Counted from the first letter of the stretch, positions 1-8,749 are shown. The stretch is 64,000 nt of DNA from JAEMQF01 sp963791595 (GCA_963791595.1 CAWBTF010000012.1:62001-126000), one strand, 5' to 3'. Made by a program: numbers and translations. The notes: a model not told the origin generated them from the sequence alone.

Positions 1-67
1 CGCGCAACACGGTCGTGTCTTGCCCGCCGACGAGGTACGACTTGCCGACGCCGCGCAAATCGATCAA
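1..67 (-). CDS. MacB-type ABC transporter ATP-binding protein, N-terminal fragment
   Basis: Only the first 22 or so codons are in the window; the gene runs off the left edge. The reading LIDLRGVGKSYLVGG is the usual opening of a MacB/LolD-type ATPase domain, and macA lies directly upstream on the same strand, so the product probably powers the same tripartite exporter. The only in-frame start is a TTG at 67-65, just after an in-frame stop. A plausible ATG at 102-100 opens a short peptide (MSASEARLPARL) in another frame that would join the ABC domain if one base were added. Either a TTG start or a small frameshift near position 68 therefore has to be assumed. The family is inferred from a short stretch. 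Confidence 0.6.
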   Translation of the reverse strand, partial: MIDLRGVGKSYLVGGQDTTVLR

Positions 68-127
68 AGCCGCGCCGGCAAACGCGCTTCAGAGGCGCTC
101 ATGGGGATGGCGCTCACGCTGACCCGC

Positions 128-1357
128 TCACGATCTTGCATCGCGCTTCGGACTCTTGGCGCGGCGGCCGGGTTCGTCGACGACGACGAGTTCGCCCTCG
201 GTCAATCCCGACAGCACCTGGGCGTGGATTCGATTCGCCACGCCCACCTGCACTTCGCGCGACTCCACCCGGCCATCCTTGAGCACGAGCAATCGCCGCG
301 TCGGCGCTGTTTGAACCGGCGTGGCTTCGCCTTGGCGCAGCGCAGCCATGGGCACGAGCAGCGCGTCCTTGGCCTGCGCCACGACGAACGACACCTGCGC
401 ACTCATCTGCGCCTTGAGCTGCTGGTCTTTGTTGTCGACGTCGAACAGCACGCTGTAGAGTACGACGTTGTTCACCGTCTCGGGCATCGGCAGGATCTGG
501 CGGATTCGCGCCACCCAGCGTCGCTGCGGCGTGCCCAGGGTGCTGAAGTACACCGGCATGCCGGTGTTCAAGCGCATCACGTCGGCTTCCGACACCTGCG
601 TCACCACCGTCATCGTGTCCAGATTTGCCAGGCGCACGACGACGGGCGCCTGCTGGCTCGCGTTGACGGTCTGACCCTGGCGCACTGGCAGCGCGATCAC
701 CGTTCCCGACATCGGCGCGACGATGCGCGTGTAGGCGAGGTTCGCCTCGTCCACGCGCAGCGCGGCGCGCGTCTGCTCGGCCTGCGCCAGCAGCCCGGCG
801 ACCTGCGCCGCGGCGATTCGGCTCGCCGCGAGACTGGTCTCGACAGCGTCGCGGCTGACCGCGTTTTGCGCGAACATCTTCTGGTTGCGCTCGTGCTGGG
901 ACAGGGCCAATGCGTGGGTGGCCCGTTTTTCGTCGAGCTGCGCCGCCAGGTTGTGCAGCGTCGCATGGCCGGCGTCCACCCGCGCGGCGAACACCGTCGA
1001 TTCGATCTCCGCGACCAACGCGCCGGCCTTCACGGTGTCGCCCACGTTCACCAGAACGCGTCGCAACTGGCCCGAGACCTGGGTGCCGACGTCGACGAAC
1101 TCGCGCGGCTGGATCGAACCCAGTGCGACGATCGCGTCTTCCACATCGCCGCGCTGCACCGCGGCACTTGGATAGTGAGCCTGCGGCTCCTTCGAGGTGG
1201 CAGCGCGCCACGCGGCGGCGCCTGCAAGGACCAGACCGCACACCATCGTGCCTGCCAGGAAGCGGCGGACGAGCCCAACTCGCCCCGGTCGGCGGCGCGC
1301 GCCGGAGCCGGCCCTGCGTGACGCCTTGGAGGCACCGCTGCGCTTTGTGTCAGTCAT
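128..1357 (-). CDS. macA: MacA-like periplasmic adaptor of an ABC-type efflux pump
   Basis: Membrane fusion protein of 409 residues that should bridge an inner-membrane MacB-type ABC transporter and an outer-membrane channel. After a basic N-terminus there is one membrane anchor (about residues 31-50, GTMVCGLVLAGAAAW). Next come a lipoyl-like half (SGQLRRVLVNVGDTVKAG), a long alpha-hairpin and the second lipoyl half (APMSGTVIALPVRQGQTV), and then beta-barrel and membrane-proximal domains. The MTDTKRSG start at 1357 was chosen because the longer reading upstream is arginine-rich and lacks family similarity. The macB fragment follows downstream, which supports MacA rather than an RND adaptor. 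The substrate cannot be read from the sequence. Confidence 0.85.
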   Translation of the reverse strand: MTDTKRSGASKASRRAGSGARRRPGRVGLVRRFLAGTMVCGLVLAGAAAWRAATSKEPQAHYPSAAVQRGDVEDAIVALGSIQPREFVDVGTQVSGQLRRVLVNVGDTVKAGALVAEIESTVFAARVDAGHATLHNLAAQLDEKRATHALALSQHERNQKMFAQNAVSRDAVETSLAASRIAAAQVAGLLAQAEQTRAALRVDEANLAYTRIVAPMSGTVIALPVRQGQTVNASQQAPVVVRLANLDTMTVVTQVSEADVMRLNTGMPVYFSTLGTPQRRWVARIRQILPMPETVNNVVLYSVLFDVDNKDQQLKAQMSAQVSFVVAQAKDALLVPMAALRQGEATPVQTAPTRRLLVLKDGRVESREVQVGVANRIHAQVLSGLTEGELVVVDEPGRRAKSPKRDARS

Positions 1358-1382
1358 GATGTCACCGGGAGTTGCCGCGCCG

Positions 1383-2735
1383 CTAACCAGCCGGGGCGGC
1401 AATCGAAACGGCCGAAAGTGACGCGCCGGTAATCGGCGGATGCCATGACGTTCCCAGCGAGATGAAATTCGCGAATGCCGAGGTCGGCATCGCCGCAGCC
1501 GGCTCAATGGATGCGCCGCGGCCTTTGCGCAGCACATTCGTGTCGAGATCGAGCAACTCGAGCAGGCACTGCGACACGTTGTCGAGCCCGTGCATCGCGT
1601 TCAGGTGCACGTTCGTCTCGTGGCGCGAGTGGGCATGCAACTCGCCGAGCACGGCGTCGAGCAGGGTCTGGCTCAGACGCTTGGGGTCGCCATGCGGATC
1701 GACCATGCGCAGCAGCCCCAGGCCCGCCATGCGCTGCGCGCGAATCAGCTGCTCGAGCCCGGGGCGGCAGCGCGGCACCACCACCGCCCGGCGCCGCAAC
1801 GTGAGCAGTTCGCACACCGTGTTGTAGCCGCCCATCGACACCGCGACGTCGCACGCCGCCATCAGCGACATCATGTCGTCGCAGAAGCGTTGCACGCTGA
1901 CACCGTTCAACTGACCGGCCTGCGCTTCGATCGCGGCGCATTGTTCATCGGCGAGTTCGGGCCCGCAGACGATGTGGGTTCGGGGCCGCTGCGGCGCAGG
2001 CAGCGTGGCCAGGCCGGCGAGCATCGCCTGCAGCAGTCCGAGGCCGTCTTCGCCGCCGCCGGGCGTGACCAGCAGCAGCGGCGCGTCGCCCACGACGCCC
2101 AGCTCCTTGCGCACCGCGGCGCGCGTGCGCCGCCCGGGTGGGCGCGCGATGTAGCCGCAGTAGCGCAGCTTGGCGCCGGCCATCGGCGGAAAGTCGTATT
2201 CGCGGCGCATGTCGAACACCTGCGCCGAACCGACGACGAGCACCTGGTCGTACCAGGTGGCAACGGCGTCGAAGTAGCCGCGTTTGCGCCAGATCTGCGC
2301 GGTTGACTCGGGGCTGTCGAGAATGTCGCGCAGCAACAGCACGAGCTTGGGCCGCTGCTGGCCAGTCGGCAGGTTTTCGAACGCGGCGCAGAGTTCGTCT
2401 TCAACGCCGAAGGGCTTCTTGTCGACGAGCAACAGGTCGGGAACGAAATCCTCGACCGCGCTGCGGATCAGGTTCGCGCGCAGCTTGACCGTGCCCGTCA
2501 GGCTCAGGTCGAGATACTTGGCGCCGTACTGGCCGCCCGTGTCGCGCGCCAGGCATGGCAACTTCAGGTAGTCCACGCGCCGCGGGATGCGAAACGCATG
2601 CAGCATCGGCGAGCCGGTGACGACGAGTACCGAGACTTCGGGCGAAGACTCGACCAGGTGCCGCGCCACCTCGAGCATGCGGCGGATGTTGCCCAGGCCG
2701 AAGGTGTCGTGCGAATAGATCAGGACTCGCTTCAT
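1383..2735 (-). CDS. GT28-like glycosyltransferase
   Basis: Protein of 450 residues with two Rossmann-like halves of a GT-B fold. The N-terminal half begins MKRVLIYSHDTFGLGN, as in MurG-like enzymes. The C-terminal half carries the nucleotide-sugar pocket (VTPGGGEDG and AVSMGGYNTVCELL). The start at 2735 has GGAG eight bases upstream; a start nine codons earlier lacks this. Donor and acceptor are not predictable. The last 45 or so residues (after LLDLDTN) are serine/alanine-rich and do not look like part of the fold. The macA/macB-like genes follow on the same strand after 25 bp, so a role in making or exporting a surface glycan is possible but inferred. Confidence 0.75.
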   Translation of the reverse strand: MKRVLIYSHDTFGLGNIRRMLEVARHLVESSPEVSVLVVTGSPMLHAFRIPRRVDYLKLPCLARDTGGQYGAKYLDLSLTGTVKLRANLIRSAVEDFVPDLLLVDKKPFGVEDELCAAFENLPTGQQRPKLVLLLRDILDSPESTAQIWRKRGYFDAVATWYDQVLVVGSAQVFDMRREYDFPPMAGAKLRYCGYIARPPGRRTRAAVRKELGVVGDAPLLLVTPGGGEDGLGLLQAMLAGLATLPAPQRPRTHIVCGPELADEQCAAIEAQAGQLNGVSVQRFCDDMMSLMAACDVAVSMGGYNTVCELLTLRRRAVVVPRCRPGLEQLIRAQRMAGLGLLRMVDPHGDPKRLSQTLLDAVLGELHAHSRHETNVHLNAMHGLDNVSQCLLELLDLDTNVLRKGRGASIEPAAAMPTSAFANFISLGTSWHPPITGASLSAVSIAAPAG

Positions 2736-2936
2736 CGAGGCTCCGTCGGCATGCGGGTGCATGCGCGTTCCTCAACAGAGTCGTGACAGTTCGATGAAAT
2801 ACAGTGCGTGACCGGGAATTTCGAGCGCTCGATGCGCGACGGGCCGCTGGCGCCGGAACGCTCCGTGCGCCGGCGGGTTTTGCGGCTGGTTTGCCCGGCT
2901 GGACCGACTGCCGGGTCTTTGCACAGGTGCTGGGCC
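2736..2936. other. Intergenic gap between subtilase and glycosyltransferase
   Basis: These 201 bases separate two same-strand genes. No convincing open frame, no hairpin followed by a T-run and no consensus promoter is visible. A promoter for the glycosyltransferase operon is expected here but I cannot point to it. Confidence 0.4.
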
Positions 2937-4367
2937 TCAGCGCTGGCGCGGCCAGCGCGGTCGGCCAAGCCCTGGTCGCGGTGACGGCGCGGGAGCGATC
3001 TGCAGCAGCGCTGCCAGCGGGTCGACTTGGCGCAGCCGTGTCGCGCGCAGCGGCGACGTGAACCGCTCCAGACGATCGGCAATGTCAACCGGCGTGAGTT
3101 CGGGCTGCCGGGCCCGCAACAGGGCCGCCGTCGCCGCGACCCAGGGGGCGGCCATCGACGTTCCGCTCCAGGTGCCGTAGCAGCCGGTCGTGCCGTCCAG
3201 GTTGGCGCACACGCCCGGCACGCTGCTCGTGACTTCGTCGCCAGGCGCCGCCAGGTGCACCCACGGACCGAAATTGCTGAACGCCGCAAGTCCGGCGGAT
3301 CGGTCGCTGGCGGCGACGGCCACCAAGCCATAAGCGCCCTCACCCGCCGGGTATTCACGGCGCCGGCTCGCATCGTTGCCCGCCGCAGCGACGACGACGG
3401 CGCCGCGCGAATACAAGCAGCGCTCCTTGTCGGCGTTGTAGCCGGGGTCGGACACGTCGCTCTCGGGCTCCAGCGGGTCGGGAACCGCCGGGAACGAGCA
3501 GCTTGCGAGCCGTGCGATCGTGTCCAGAATTTCGGTTCGCTCGGGCGTTCCCAGGCTCAGGTTGATGACATGCGCGCCGTCGTCGGTGAGCGGGTTGGCG
3601 TCGGGATCGACGGCGAACAGAATTGCCTCGGCAAGCACCCAGGCGTTGCCTTCGCCGTTGCGGTCGAGCACGCGGACCGGCATGATCTTCGCGCCCGGCG
3701 CCGCGGTGGCGACGATGCCGGCCACGTGCGTGCCATGGCCGAAGCCGAGATCCAGGCGCCCGCCTTCCTCGGCGGGATTCAGATCACCGTCGACGAAGTC
3801 GTAGCCCGCAATCAGCTTGCCCGCGAGAAGAGGATGAGCCTGATCGACGCCGGTGTCGAGCACCGCGACTTTGACTGCGTTGCCGGTAGAAACTTGATGC
3901 GCCTGACTCAAGCGCAATGCCGCAGGCGCCCATTGCTGGGCGAAGTCTTGCGCGGTGCCGATCGCCCAGACGCGGTTCTTGCGCGCTTCGGGGCTGGCGT
4001 TGATCGCGTTCTCTTCGGCAAGCAGGACATCCGGCTCGAGCAGCAGCGCCTCGAGCACGGCGTGCACGTCGGCCGGGGGCGTGGCGAAGGCAAGGCGAAA
4101 GATCGGCCGCGCGCCGAAGCGGCTCTTGATCGTCAAGCCATACTTGGCCAGCAAGGGCGTGACGGCACCGGCGACGCGCAACTTCAGCAAGATTTCGCCC
4201 GGCACTGTGGCCGCCTGTGCCGCGCCGAAGCCGATGAGGCTTGCGGCAATCAGGAGGCCGGCCACCGCCCGCGTGGCGCTTCGCACACGCTCGCGTCCAG
4301 GGCCAGCGGCAAGCCCGAGTGCGATCAATGCCCGCCGAACGAGCGCAGCGATTTGTTGTGTTTTCAT
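2937..4367 (-). CDS. Secreted S8 (subtilisin-like) serine protease
   Basis: Subtilase of 476 residues. An extended signal sequence ends in a hydrophobic segment and an AQA cleavage site near residue 52, so the enzyme should be exported. A propeptide-like region follows (about 55-125). The catalytic triad is intact: Asp171 in VAVLDTGVD, His211 in GHGTHVAG, Ser404 in GTSMAAP, with oxyanion Asn331 in AAGND. The start at 4367 has GGAG eight bases upstream and lies 17 bases after the stop of the TPR-CHAT gene, which implies one transcript and probable translational coupling. There is no C-terminal anchor or autotransporter domain. Its place in an operon with a cytoplasmic-looking CHAT protease and a sigma factor is unusual and suggests a shared pathway. 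Confidence 0.9.
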   Translation of the reverse strand: MKTQQIAALVRRALIALGLAAGPGRERVRSATRAVAGLLIAASLIGFGAAQAATVPGEILLKLRVAGAVTPLLAKYGLTIKSRFGARPIFRLAFATPPADVHAVLEALLLEPDVLLAEENAINASPEARKNRVWAIGTAQDFAQQWAPAALRLSQAHQVSTGNAVKVAVLDTGVDQAHPLLAGKLIAGYDFVDGDLNPAEEGGRLDLGFGHGTHVAGIVATAAPGAKIMPVRVLDRNGEGNAWVLAEAILFAVDPDANPLTDDGAHVINLSLGTPERTEILDTIARLASCSFPAVPDPLEPESDVSDPGYNADKERCLYSRGAVVVAAAGNDASRRREYPAGEGAYGLVAVAASDRSAGLAAFSNFGPWVHLAAPGDEVTSSVPGVCANLDGTTGCYGTWSGTSMAAPWVAATAALLRARQPELTPVDIADRLERFTSPLRATRLRQVDPLAALLQIAPAPSPRPGLGRPRWPRQR

Positions 4368-4384
4368 GTGCTTGTCTCCAGTCA

Positions 4385-7303
4385 CTACCAGCCGCCGAAA
4401 AGCGTGAACGCGGCCCAGTGGCCGGGATGCGGGTGGTCTTTGCGCACAGCGCTTTGGGCGATGCGCAGCGCCGCCGCCGGCGTTTGATGCCGCGCGAGCG
4501 CGGCATGGAATTGCCCCATGAACTTCGCCGTCACGTGGTCATCCACCGGCCACAGGCTGGCCACCACGCGCGCCGCACCGGCGACGAGGAAGGCCCGCAC
4601 GAGACCCACCATTTCGTCGCCGCTGCCTTGATCGGCGAGCGCGGTTTCGCATGCGCTCAGCACGACTGTGCAGCGCTGCAGCCGCAGCGATTGCGCGGCC
4701 TGCACCGTGAGCGCCCCGTCGTGCAGGTGCAGCGCCGAGAACACCGGGTTGTCGCCGCGAAACTGTGCGTGACACGCGAGGTGGATCGCATCGGCGCGCG
4801 GCGCCAGGGCGCGCAGGTTCGCGAGGCTCGCGTGCTCGCCCAGGCACAGCGTCGCGCTGGGGAACAGGTTCGCCACCGCTTCGGCCTCGGCGCGAGCGTG
4901 CTGAAGGCGCGAAGTTTCTCCAAAGACGAGCGCATGGCGCACCGGGCGCGGCCGCTCGCGCAGGCCGTGCAAGGCGACGCGCGCACTGGGAACCACTGCC
5001 AGATCGACGCTGCTGCCGAGCGCGCCGTCACCCTCCAGCAGCCCGGAAAACGGCACTGAACCCAGCGTCGCACAGGGCACGACCATGATGCGCTTCATGG
5101 GCGCCAGCGCTTGCGCCAACGGCGCCCAGATCAAGGTGTGCAGGCGCTGCATGCGCTGCGTGGCACGCTGTGTGAGCAAGGCCCGATGGCGTGCCAGCGG
5201 CGCATCGCCACTGCGCAGGCTTTCAAACTGGAAGCGCGCCGAGCGCACGGCGTCGTTCACGTCCGTCCAGGGCGCCAGATGACGCTGAACGTCGATCTGC
5301 GAACGTGTCAGCACGACAGCGAACAACTCGCCGTCCAGCACGCCGTATTCGACAACTGCTTCCTCGGCGCCGAGCAGCTGTTGCAGCGCGCGTGGATCGA
5401 ATGGGTCATCGGCGGAATCGGCGAAGCCCCGCTGGCCGAGGGCAGCGCCGGCCGACAACCGGCCGCGGCGCGACTGTTCCAGCAGCTCGAATTCGGCGCG
5501 GCGAATCTCGTCCGCCAGACCGAGCACCGGTTCGCCCTCGTCCTGCATGTCCTGCACCCGGCGGTACAGCCAGTTCAAGCGCGTGCGCTGCGCAGCGAGC
5601 GATGCATCGTCGTCCTGTGCGTCGGCCTGGGCGATCTGTTCGCCCAAGGCGCGAGCCCGGTAGCGCTCTTGCCATTCGAGCACCGCGTAGGCGTGCGCGG
5701 CATCGCCGCTTTGCTGGTGGTCGCGCAACGCCAGGCGCAGCAGTTCTTCATAGGGACGCAAGTGCCCGCCGAGGAAGGCGCGCTGAAATTCATCGCCCGG
5801 CAGCGCGCGGCGCTGTTCTTCGAACAATTCGACTGCACTCAGGAAGTCGGCGATCGCCGCCTCGGTGTGGCCCAGCGCCAGCGCGGCGCAGCCACGCCCG
5901 CTGAGACAACTGACTTCGATCGGCGCCAGGCCGAGTTCGCGTGCCCTTTGCAGACCCGCGTCGAACAGCTCGGCGGAGGCCGCATGGCGCCCCAGGCCGA
6001 GCAAGGCACGTGCGCGCAGCACGTCGGCGCGCGCTTGGCGCTGCGGCAAGCCGGCATCGGCGAAAGCCCGGCTGGCGGCGTCGGCCAGACTGAGGGCCAA
6101 CCCGCTCTGGCCCTGCGCCGATGCCAGTTCGGAACGGATCGATCCGACAGCGGCCTCGCCCACCGGTGCGCCCTGGGCGTGAAACAGCGCATGGGCGCGC
6201 TGCAGGCTCGCCGCGGCGCAAGCCGGGCGATCGAGCAGGGCCTCGGTTCGCCCCTGTTGTGTCAGGGCCCACGCCAGTTCGTCCGGCGCGTCGAGTTCCT
6301 CGAAGCGCGCGACGGCTTTTTCATACAAGGCCAAGGCCTCGGGCAACAGGCGCAGCTCGAGGTAGGCGTCGCCAAGTTGCTTCTCCGCGATCGCCAGATG
6401 CTGCGGCATCGCGAGCAGCTCGTAGCCCCGGCGCGAACGCTCGAAGCCCGCGAGCGCCTCGCGGTACGCGCCGCGTGCCAGCTCGAGCAAGGCCTGCGAT
6501 TCGTCCACCATCGCTTCGAGCACCGGAAACTTGTGCGCCGCGGCGCGCATTCGCGCGCGCGCGTAGATGCGCGAGGCCTCGTCGAAATCGCCCATCGCCA
6601 CGAGCGTATCGGCCAGGCCGATGTCGGCCATCACGGAATGTTCGTGGTCGGCAACTCGCGCGAACAGCACCGCGGCTTCACGGTAGTGGCGCGCCGCGGG
6701 ACCATGGGCGTCGCGCCCGAGGTGCAGGCTGCCCAGATTGAGGCTGACTTTGCTCGCGGCACGCAGGTCGCGCTGCGCCAGGAACTGTTCGCGTGCGGTC
6801 TCGGCGCAAGCCACGGCCTGGTCGTGCTGGCCCAGCATTTCCAGCGCCATGATCTTGGGCACTTGGGTTTGCGTGGCATGCGGGGCTTGGTCGATGTCGA
6901 CGAACAGTTGCGCCGCACGGTCGAAACTGCGCGTTGCGGCGAGCATTTCGCCACGCGTGAGTTGCGCGATCCCAGCCGTCCACGCGGCGAGTGCTTCCAT
7001 CTCGGTGGCCAGCCGCCGCGGCAGCCGAGCGGCCGGCCGCTCGGGCGGACCCCGACCGGTGACAGCGCTGCCGGGTTCGCCGCGACCCAACCCGCACAGC
7101 TCATGCAGCGCCTCGGCGGCGCGCGACGCACGCTGCGGTTCGCTGCTCCACGCGGCATAGCAGAGGTCCTTGAGTGTCCATGCCAGCGCCCGCCAGTCCT
7201 CGGCCGCCAGGCCCGTGGTCAAACCGAGCGGGAGTGGGTTGCCGGCATCGAGCCAGCGCCCGGCCAGCTCAGACGCCATCGGCCTGGACAGAGAAGCGGT
7301 CAC
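4385..7303 (-). CDS. TPR-CHAT caspase-like protease
   Basis: Protein of 972 residues. The first two thirds (about 100-520) are helical TPR-like repeats, with motifs such as AALALGHTEAAIADF and LNLGSLHLGRDA. The C-terminal third is a CHAT (caspase HetF-associated with TPRs) domain. The predicted dyad is present: His845 in HLACHAQF and Cys885 in VVLSACETALA; the final ASLWPVDD and HWAAFTLFG blocks are also typical. No signal peptide or membrane segment is seen. The GTG start at 7303 is supported by GAGGGGG five bases upstream. TPR-CHAT proteins usually sense a signal through the TPRs and then cleave a specific partner. The co-encoded small protein (7421-7963), sigma factor and subtilase are the obvious candidate partners. 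Confidence 0.9.
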   Translation of the reverse strand: MTASLSRPMASELAGRWLDAGNPLPLGLTTGLAAEDWRALAWTLKDLCYAAWSSEPQRASRAAEALHELCGLGRGEPGSAVTGRGPPERPAARLPRRLATEMEALAAWTAGIAQLTRGEMLAATRSFDRAAQLFVDIDQAPHATQTQVPKIMALEMLGQHDQAVACAETAREQFLAQRDLRAASKVSLNLGSLHLGRDAHGPAARHYREAAVLFARVADHEHSVMADIGLADTLVAMGDFDEASRIYARARMRAAAHKFPVLEAMVDESQALLELARGAYREALAGFERSRRGYELLAMPQHLAIAEKQLGDAYLELRLLPEALALYEKAVARFEELDAPDELAWALTQQGRTEALLDRPACAAASLQRAHALFHAQGAPVGEAAVGSIRSELASAQGQSGLALSLADAASRAFADAGLPQRQARADVLRARALLGLGRHAASAELFDAGLQRARELGLAPIEVSCLSGRGCAALALGHTEAAIADFLSAVELFEEQRRALPGDEFQRAFLGGHLRPYEELLRLALRDHQQSGDAAHAYAVLEWQERYRARALGEQIAQADAQDDDASLAAQRTRLNWLYRRVQDMQDEGEPVLGLADEIRRAEFELLEQSRRGRLSAGAALGQRGFADSADDPFDPRALQQLLGAEEAVVEYGVLDGELFAVVLTRSQIDVQRHLAPWTDVNDAVRSARFQFESLRSGDAPLARHRALLTQRATQRMQRLHTLIWAPLAQALAPMKRIMVVPCATLGSVPFSGLLEGDGALGSSVDLAVVPSARVALHGLRERPRPVRHALVFGETSRLQHARAEAEAVANLFPSATLCLGEHASLANLRALAPRADAIHLACHAQFRGDNPVFSALHLHDGALTVQAAQSLRLQRCTVVLSACETALADQGSGDEMVGLVRAFLVAGAARVVASLWPVDDHVTAKFMGQFHAALARHQTPAAALRIAQSAVRKDHPHPGHWAAFTLFGGW

Positions 7304-7327
7304 GGGTGCCCCCTCGCGCTTCGCGCG

Positions 7328-7344
7328 GTCCCGCCAAGCGGGAC
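7328..7344. other. Short perfect hairpin in the gap before the TPR-CHAT gene
   Basis: GTCCCGC and GCGGGAC pair perfectly around a CAA loop, within the 117-base gap between the small Ig-like gene and the TPR-CHAT gene. No T-run follows on the transcribed strand, so it is not a standard terminator. It may tune expression between the two genes or be incidental in GC-rich DNA. Confidence 0.35.
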
Positions 7345-7420
7345 GGCGCGCCCCAGGGCCCGACCATGGCCCCTTCGTGGCCCAGGGAGCGGCCGGGCGG
7401 GGGCGCTCATGCGATGGCGC

Positions 7421-7963
7421 TCAACTGGAACGCTCACCGATCACGATCGGCGGCAGCACGACTTCGTCGGCACCGGAACGCAAGGTCAGCTGGTAGGCGC
7501 CGCGCGCCACGCTGTCGAAGTGGAACTCGCCCAACGAGTCGAGCGACTCGGTTCGCACCATGGGGTGACCGGCGCCGTCACCCTGTCGCGTGAGCTCGAC
7601 TTCGCCTTGTTCATCCGGGCCCAGCACCTGGCCGCTGATGGAGAACTGATGGGCCGACGCATTGATGCGAACGTCGATGTCTCGCCCCTGCGCACTGAAC
7701 AGCAGGTGGCGGTTGTCGAGCGCCATGGAGCGAACGCCCAGCGCCAACGCCGGCGTGGCCCAACTGTCGAAACTGAGCGCAGCGGACAAGCGCGTGAGCA
7801 GGGTCGGGGCGCTGCGCCTGGAGGTCCGATGCGGCGAGACTCGCCACAGCGCGACCGCCGCGTCGATCCAGCCCGGCGGGGCGTCGGCCAACTTCTCGGC
7901 TTGCCTGGCAAGGTCAGACAGTTCCGCGTCGGTGAGCGGTTCGATCGATTTGCTGTGTTGCAT
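7421..7963 (-). CDS. Small protein with C-terminal Ig-like/carboxypeptidase-regulatory-type domain
   Basis: Protein of 180 residues that I do not recognise as a named family. The N-terminal 35 residues (LTDAELSDLARQAEKLAD) look helical. The C-terminal 85 or so residues alternate hydrophobic and polar positions with turn motifs (SISGQVLGPDEQGEVELTR, SLGEFHFDSVARGAYQLTL), typical of CarboxypepD_reg or Ig-like beta-sandwiches. No signal peptide, membrane segment or zinc-finger anti-sigma motif is present. The start at 7963 has AGGGA nine bases upstream. The gene lies 87 bases after the ECF sigma gene and before the TPR-CHAT gene. By position it could be a sigma regulator or a protease substrate, but nothing in the sequence proves either. 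Confidence 0.75.
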   Translation of the reverse strand: MQHSKSIEPLTDAELSDLARQAEKLADAPPGWIDAAVALWRVSPHRTSRRSAPTLLTRLSAALSFDSWATPALALGVRSMALDNRHLLFSAQGRDIDVRINASAHQFSISGQVLGPDEQGEVELTRQGDGAGHPMVRTESLDSLGEFHFDSVARGAYQLTLRSGADEVVLPPIVIGERSS

Positions 7964-8050
7964 GGGGCATCCCTGACGAATTTCCCGAACAGAGGTACGG
8001 AGGACCCCACTGATACAAGGTCAACCCGATATTTCCATCGCCGCGCCGTA

Positions 8051-8749
8051 TCAGGTCACATACGCCCTCAGCTTTGCCAGGCAGCGGGCCCGTGTCGGGC
8101 CGATGCTGCCCACCGCCATTCCCAACCGAGCCGCGATTTCGCCGTATTCGGGGGATGCGTCGGCGTCGTCGAACAACAGGCGAATCAAGTTGCGGCATTT
8201 CGGGTCCAGCCGCTCCAGACCCAGGCGAACCAGGTTGAGCTGCTGCAGTGCGGCAAGCGCCTGCTCGGCCTGGGGCGACTCGTCGGCGATGTCCCATTCG
8301 GGCCCGGCGTCGTCACGGGCCTCGTCGGCATCGCCCTCGCGGGTCATTGAAATCCAGCGCTCGCCATGCTTGCGTTGCAGCAGTGCCTCGCGTTTGGTCG
8401 TCGTCACGATCCAGGCCTGCAGGCGCGACGGGTCGGCGATCCTGGGCAAATGGGCAAGCAGTCGCGAATACACGGTCTGGAACACGTCGGCAGCGGCGTG
8501 TTCGTCAAGGCCGATGCGACGCACGATTGCGAACACCAGGCGTTGATAGCGGCGCACCAGCAGTTCCCAGGATCTCGCCTCGCCACGCAGGCAACCCGCG
8601 ACGAGTGCCGCGTCGTCCGGCGCGTCGGCGGGCGCGCAGGCGCATGGCGCGGGCTGCTCGGCCTGCGCTGCAGGGGCCCACGTCTCCTCTCCCGTCGGTG
8701 CTGGCCCGATCGGCCGGCGCCTGGCTTCAGGCTTTCTCGTCTGCAGCAT
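8051..8749 (-). CDS. ECF-type sigma-70 family RNA polymerase sigma factor
   Basis: Protein of 232 residues with the two-domain ECF layout. The sigma-2 region (about 60-130) includes LLVRRYQRLVFAIVRRIG and DVFQTVYSRLLAHL. A charged linker is followed by a sigma-4 helix-turn-helix (about 175-230) with LDPKCRNLIRLLF, YGEIAARLG and IGPTRARCLAKLR. The start at 8749 has a strong AGGAGA about eight bases upstream; a longer reading of 23 extra codons lacks one. The N-terminal 45 residues are an alanine/proline-rich tail outside the core. No classical membrane anti-sigma factor is adjacent. It heads the cassette that ends with the subtilase and probably controls it, perhaps autoregulating. Confidence 0.9.
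   Translation of the reverse strand: MLQTRKPEARRRPIGPAPTGEETWAPAAQAEQPAPCACAPADAPDDAALVAGCLRGEARSWELLVRRYQRLVFAIVRRIGLDEHAAADVFQTVYSRLLAHLPRIADPSRLQAWIVTTTKREALLQRKHGERWISMTREGDADEARDDAGPEWDIADESPQAEQALAALQQLNLVRLGLERLDPKCRNLIRLLFDDADASPEYGEIAARLGMAVGSIGPTRARCLAKLRAYVT

Noticed and set aside
20..1321. Long plus-strand open frame over the macA region
   Set aside because: His/Arg-rich composition and exact overlap with macA on the other strand; a shadow frame of GC-rich DNA.
5111..8350. 1079-codon plus-strand frame opposite the TPR-CHAT and small Ig-like genes
   Set aside because: Same shadow pattern; the minus-strand proteins have clear domains and ribosome-binding sites.
2937..8749. CRISPR-linked (Craspase) locus
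   Set aside because: The TPR-CHAT and sigma genes recall it, but no repeat array, Cas7-11 or other cas gene is present in the window.
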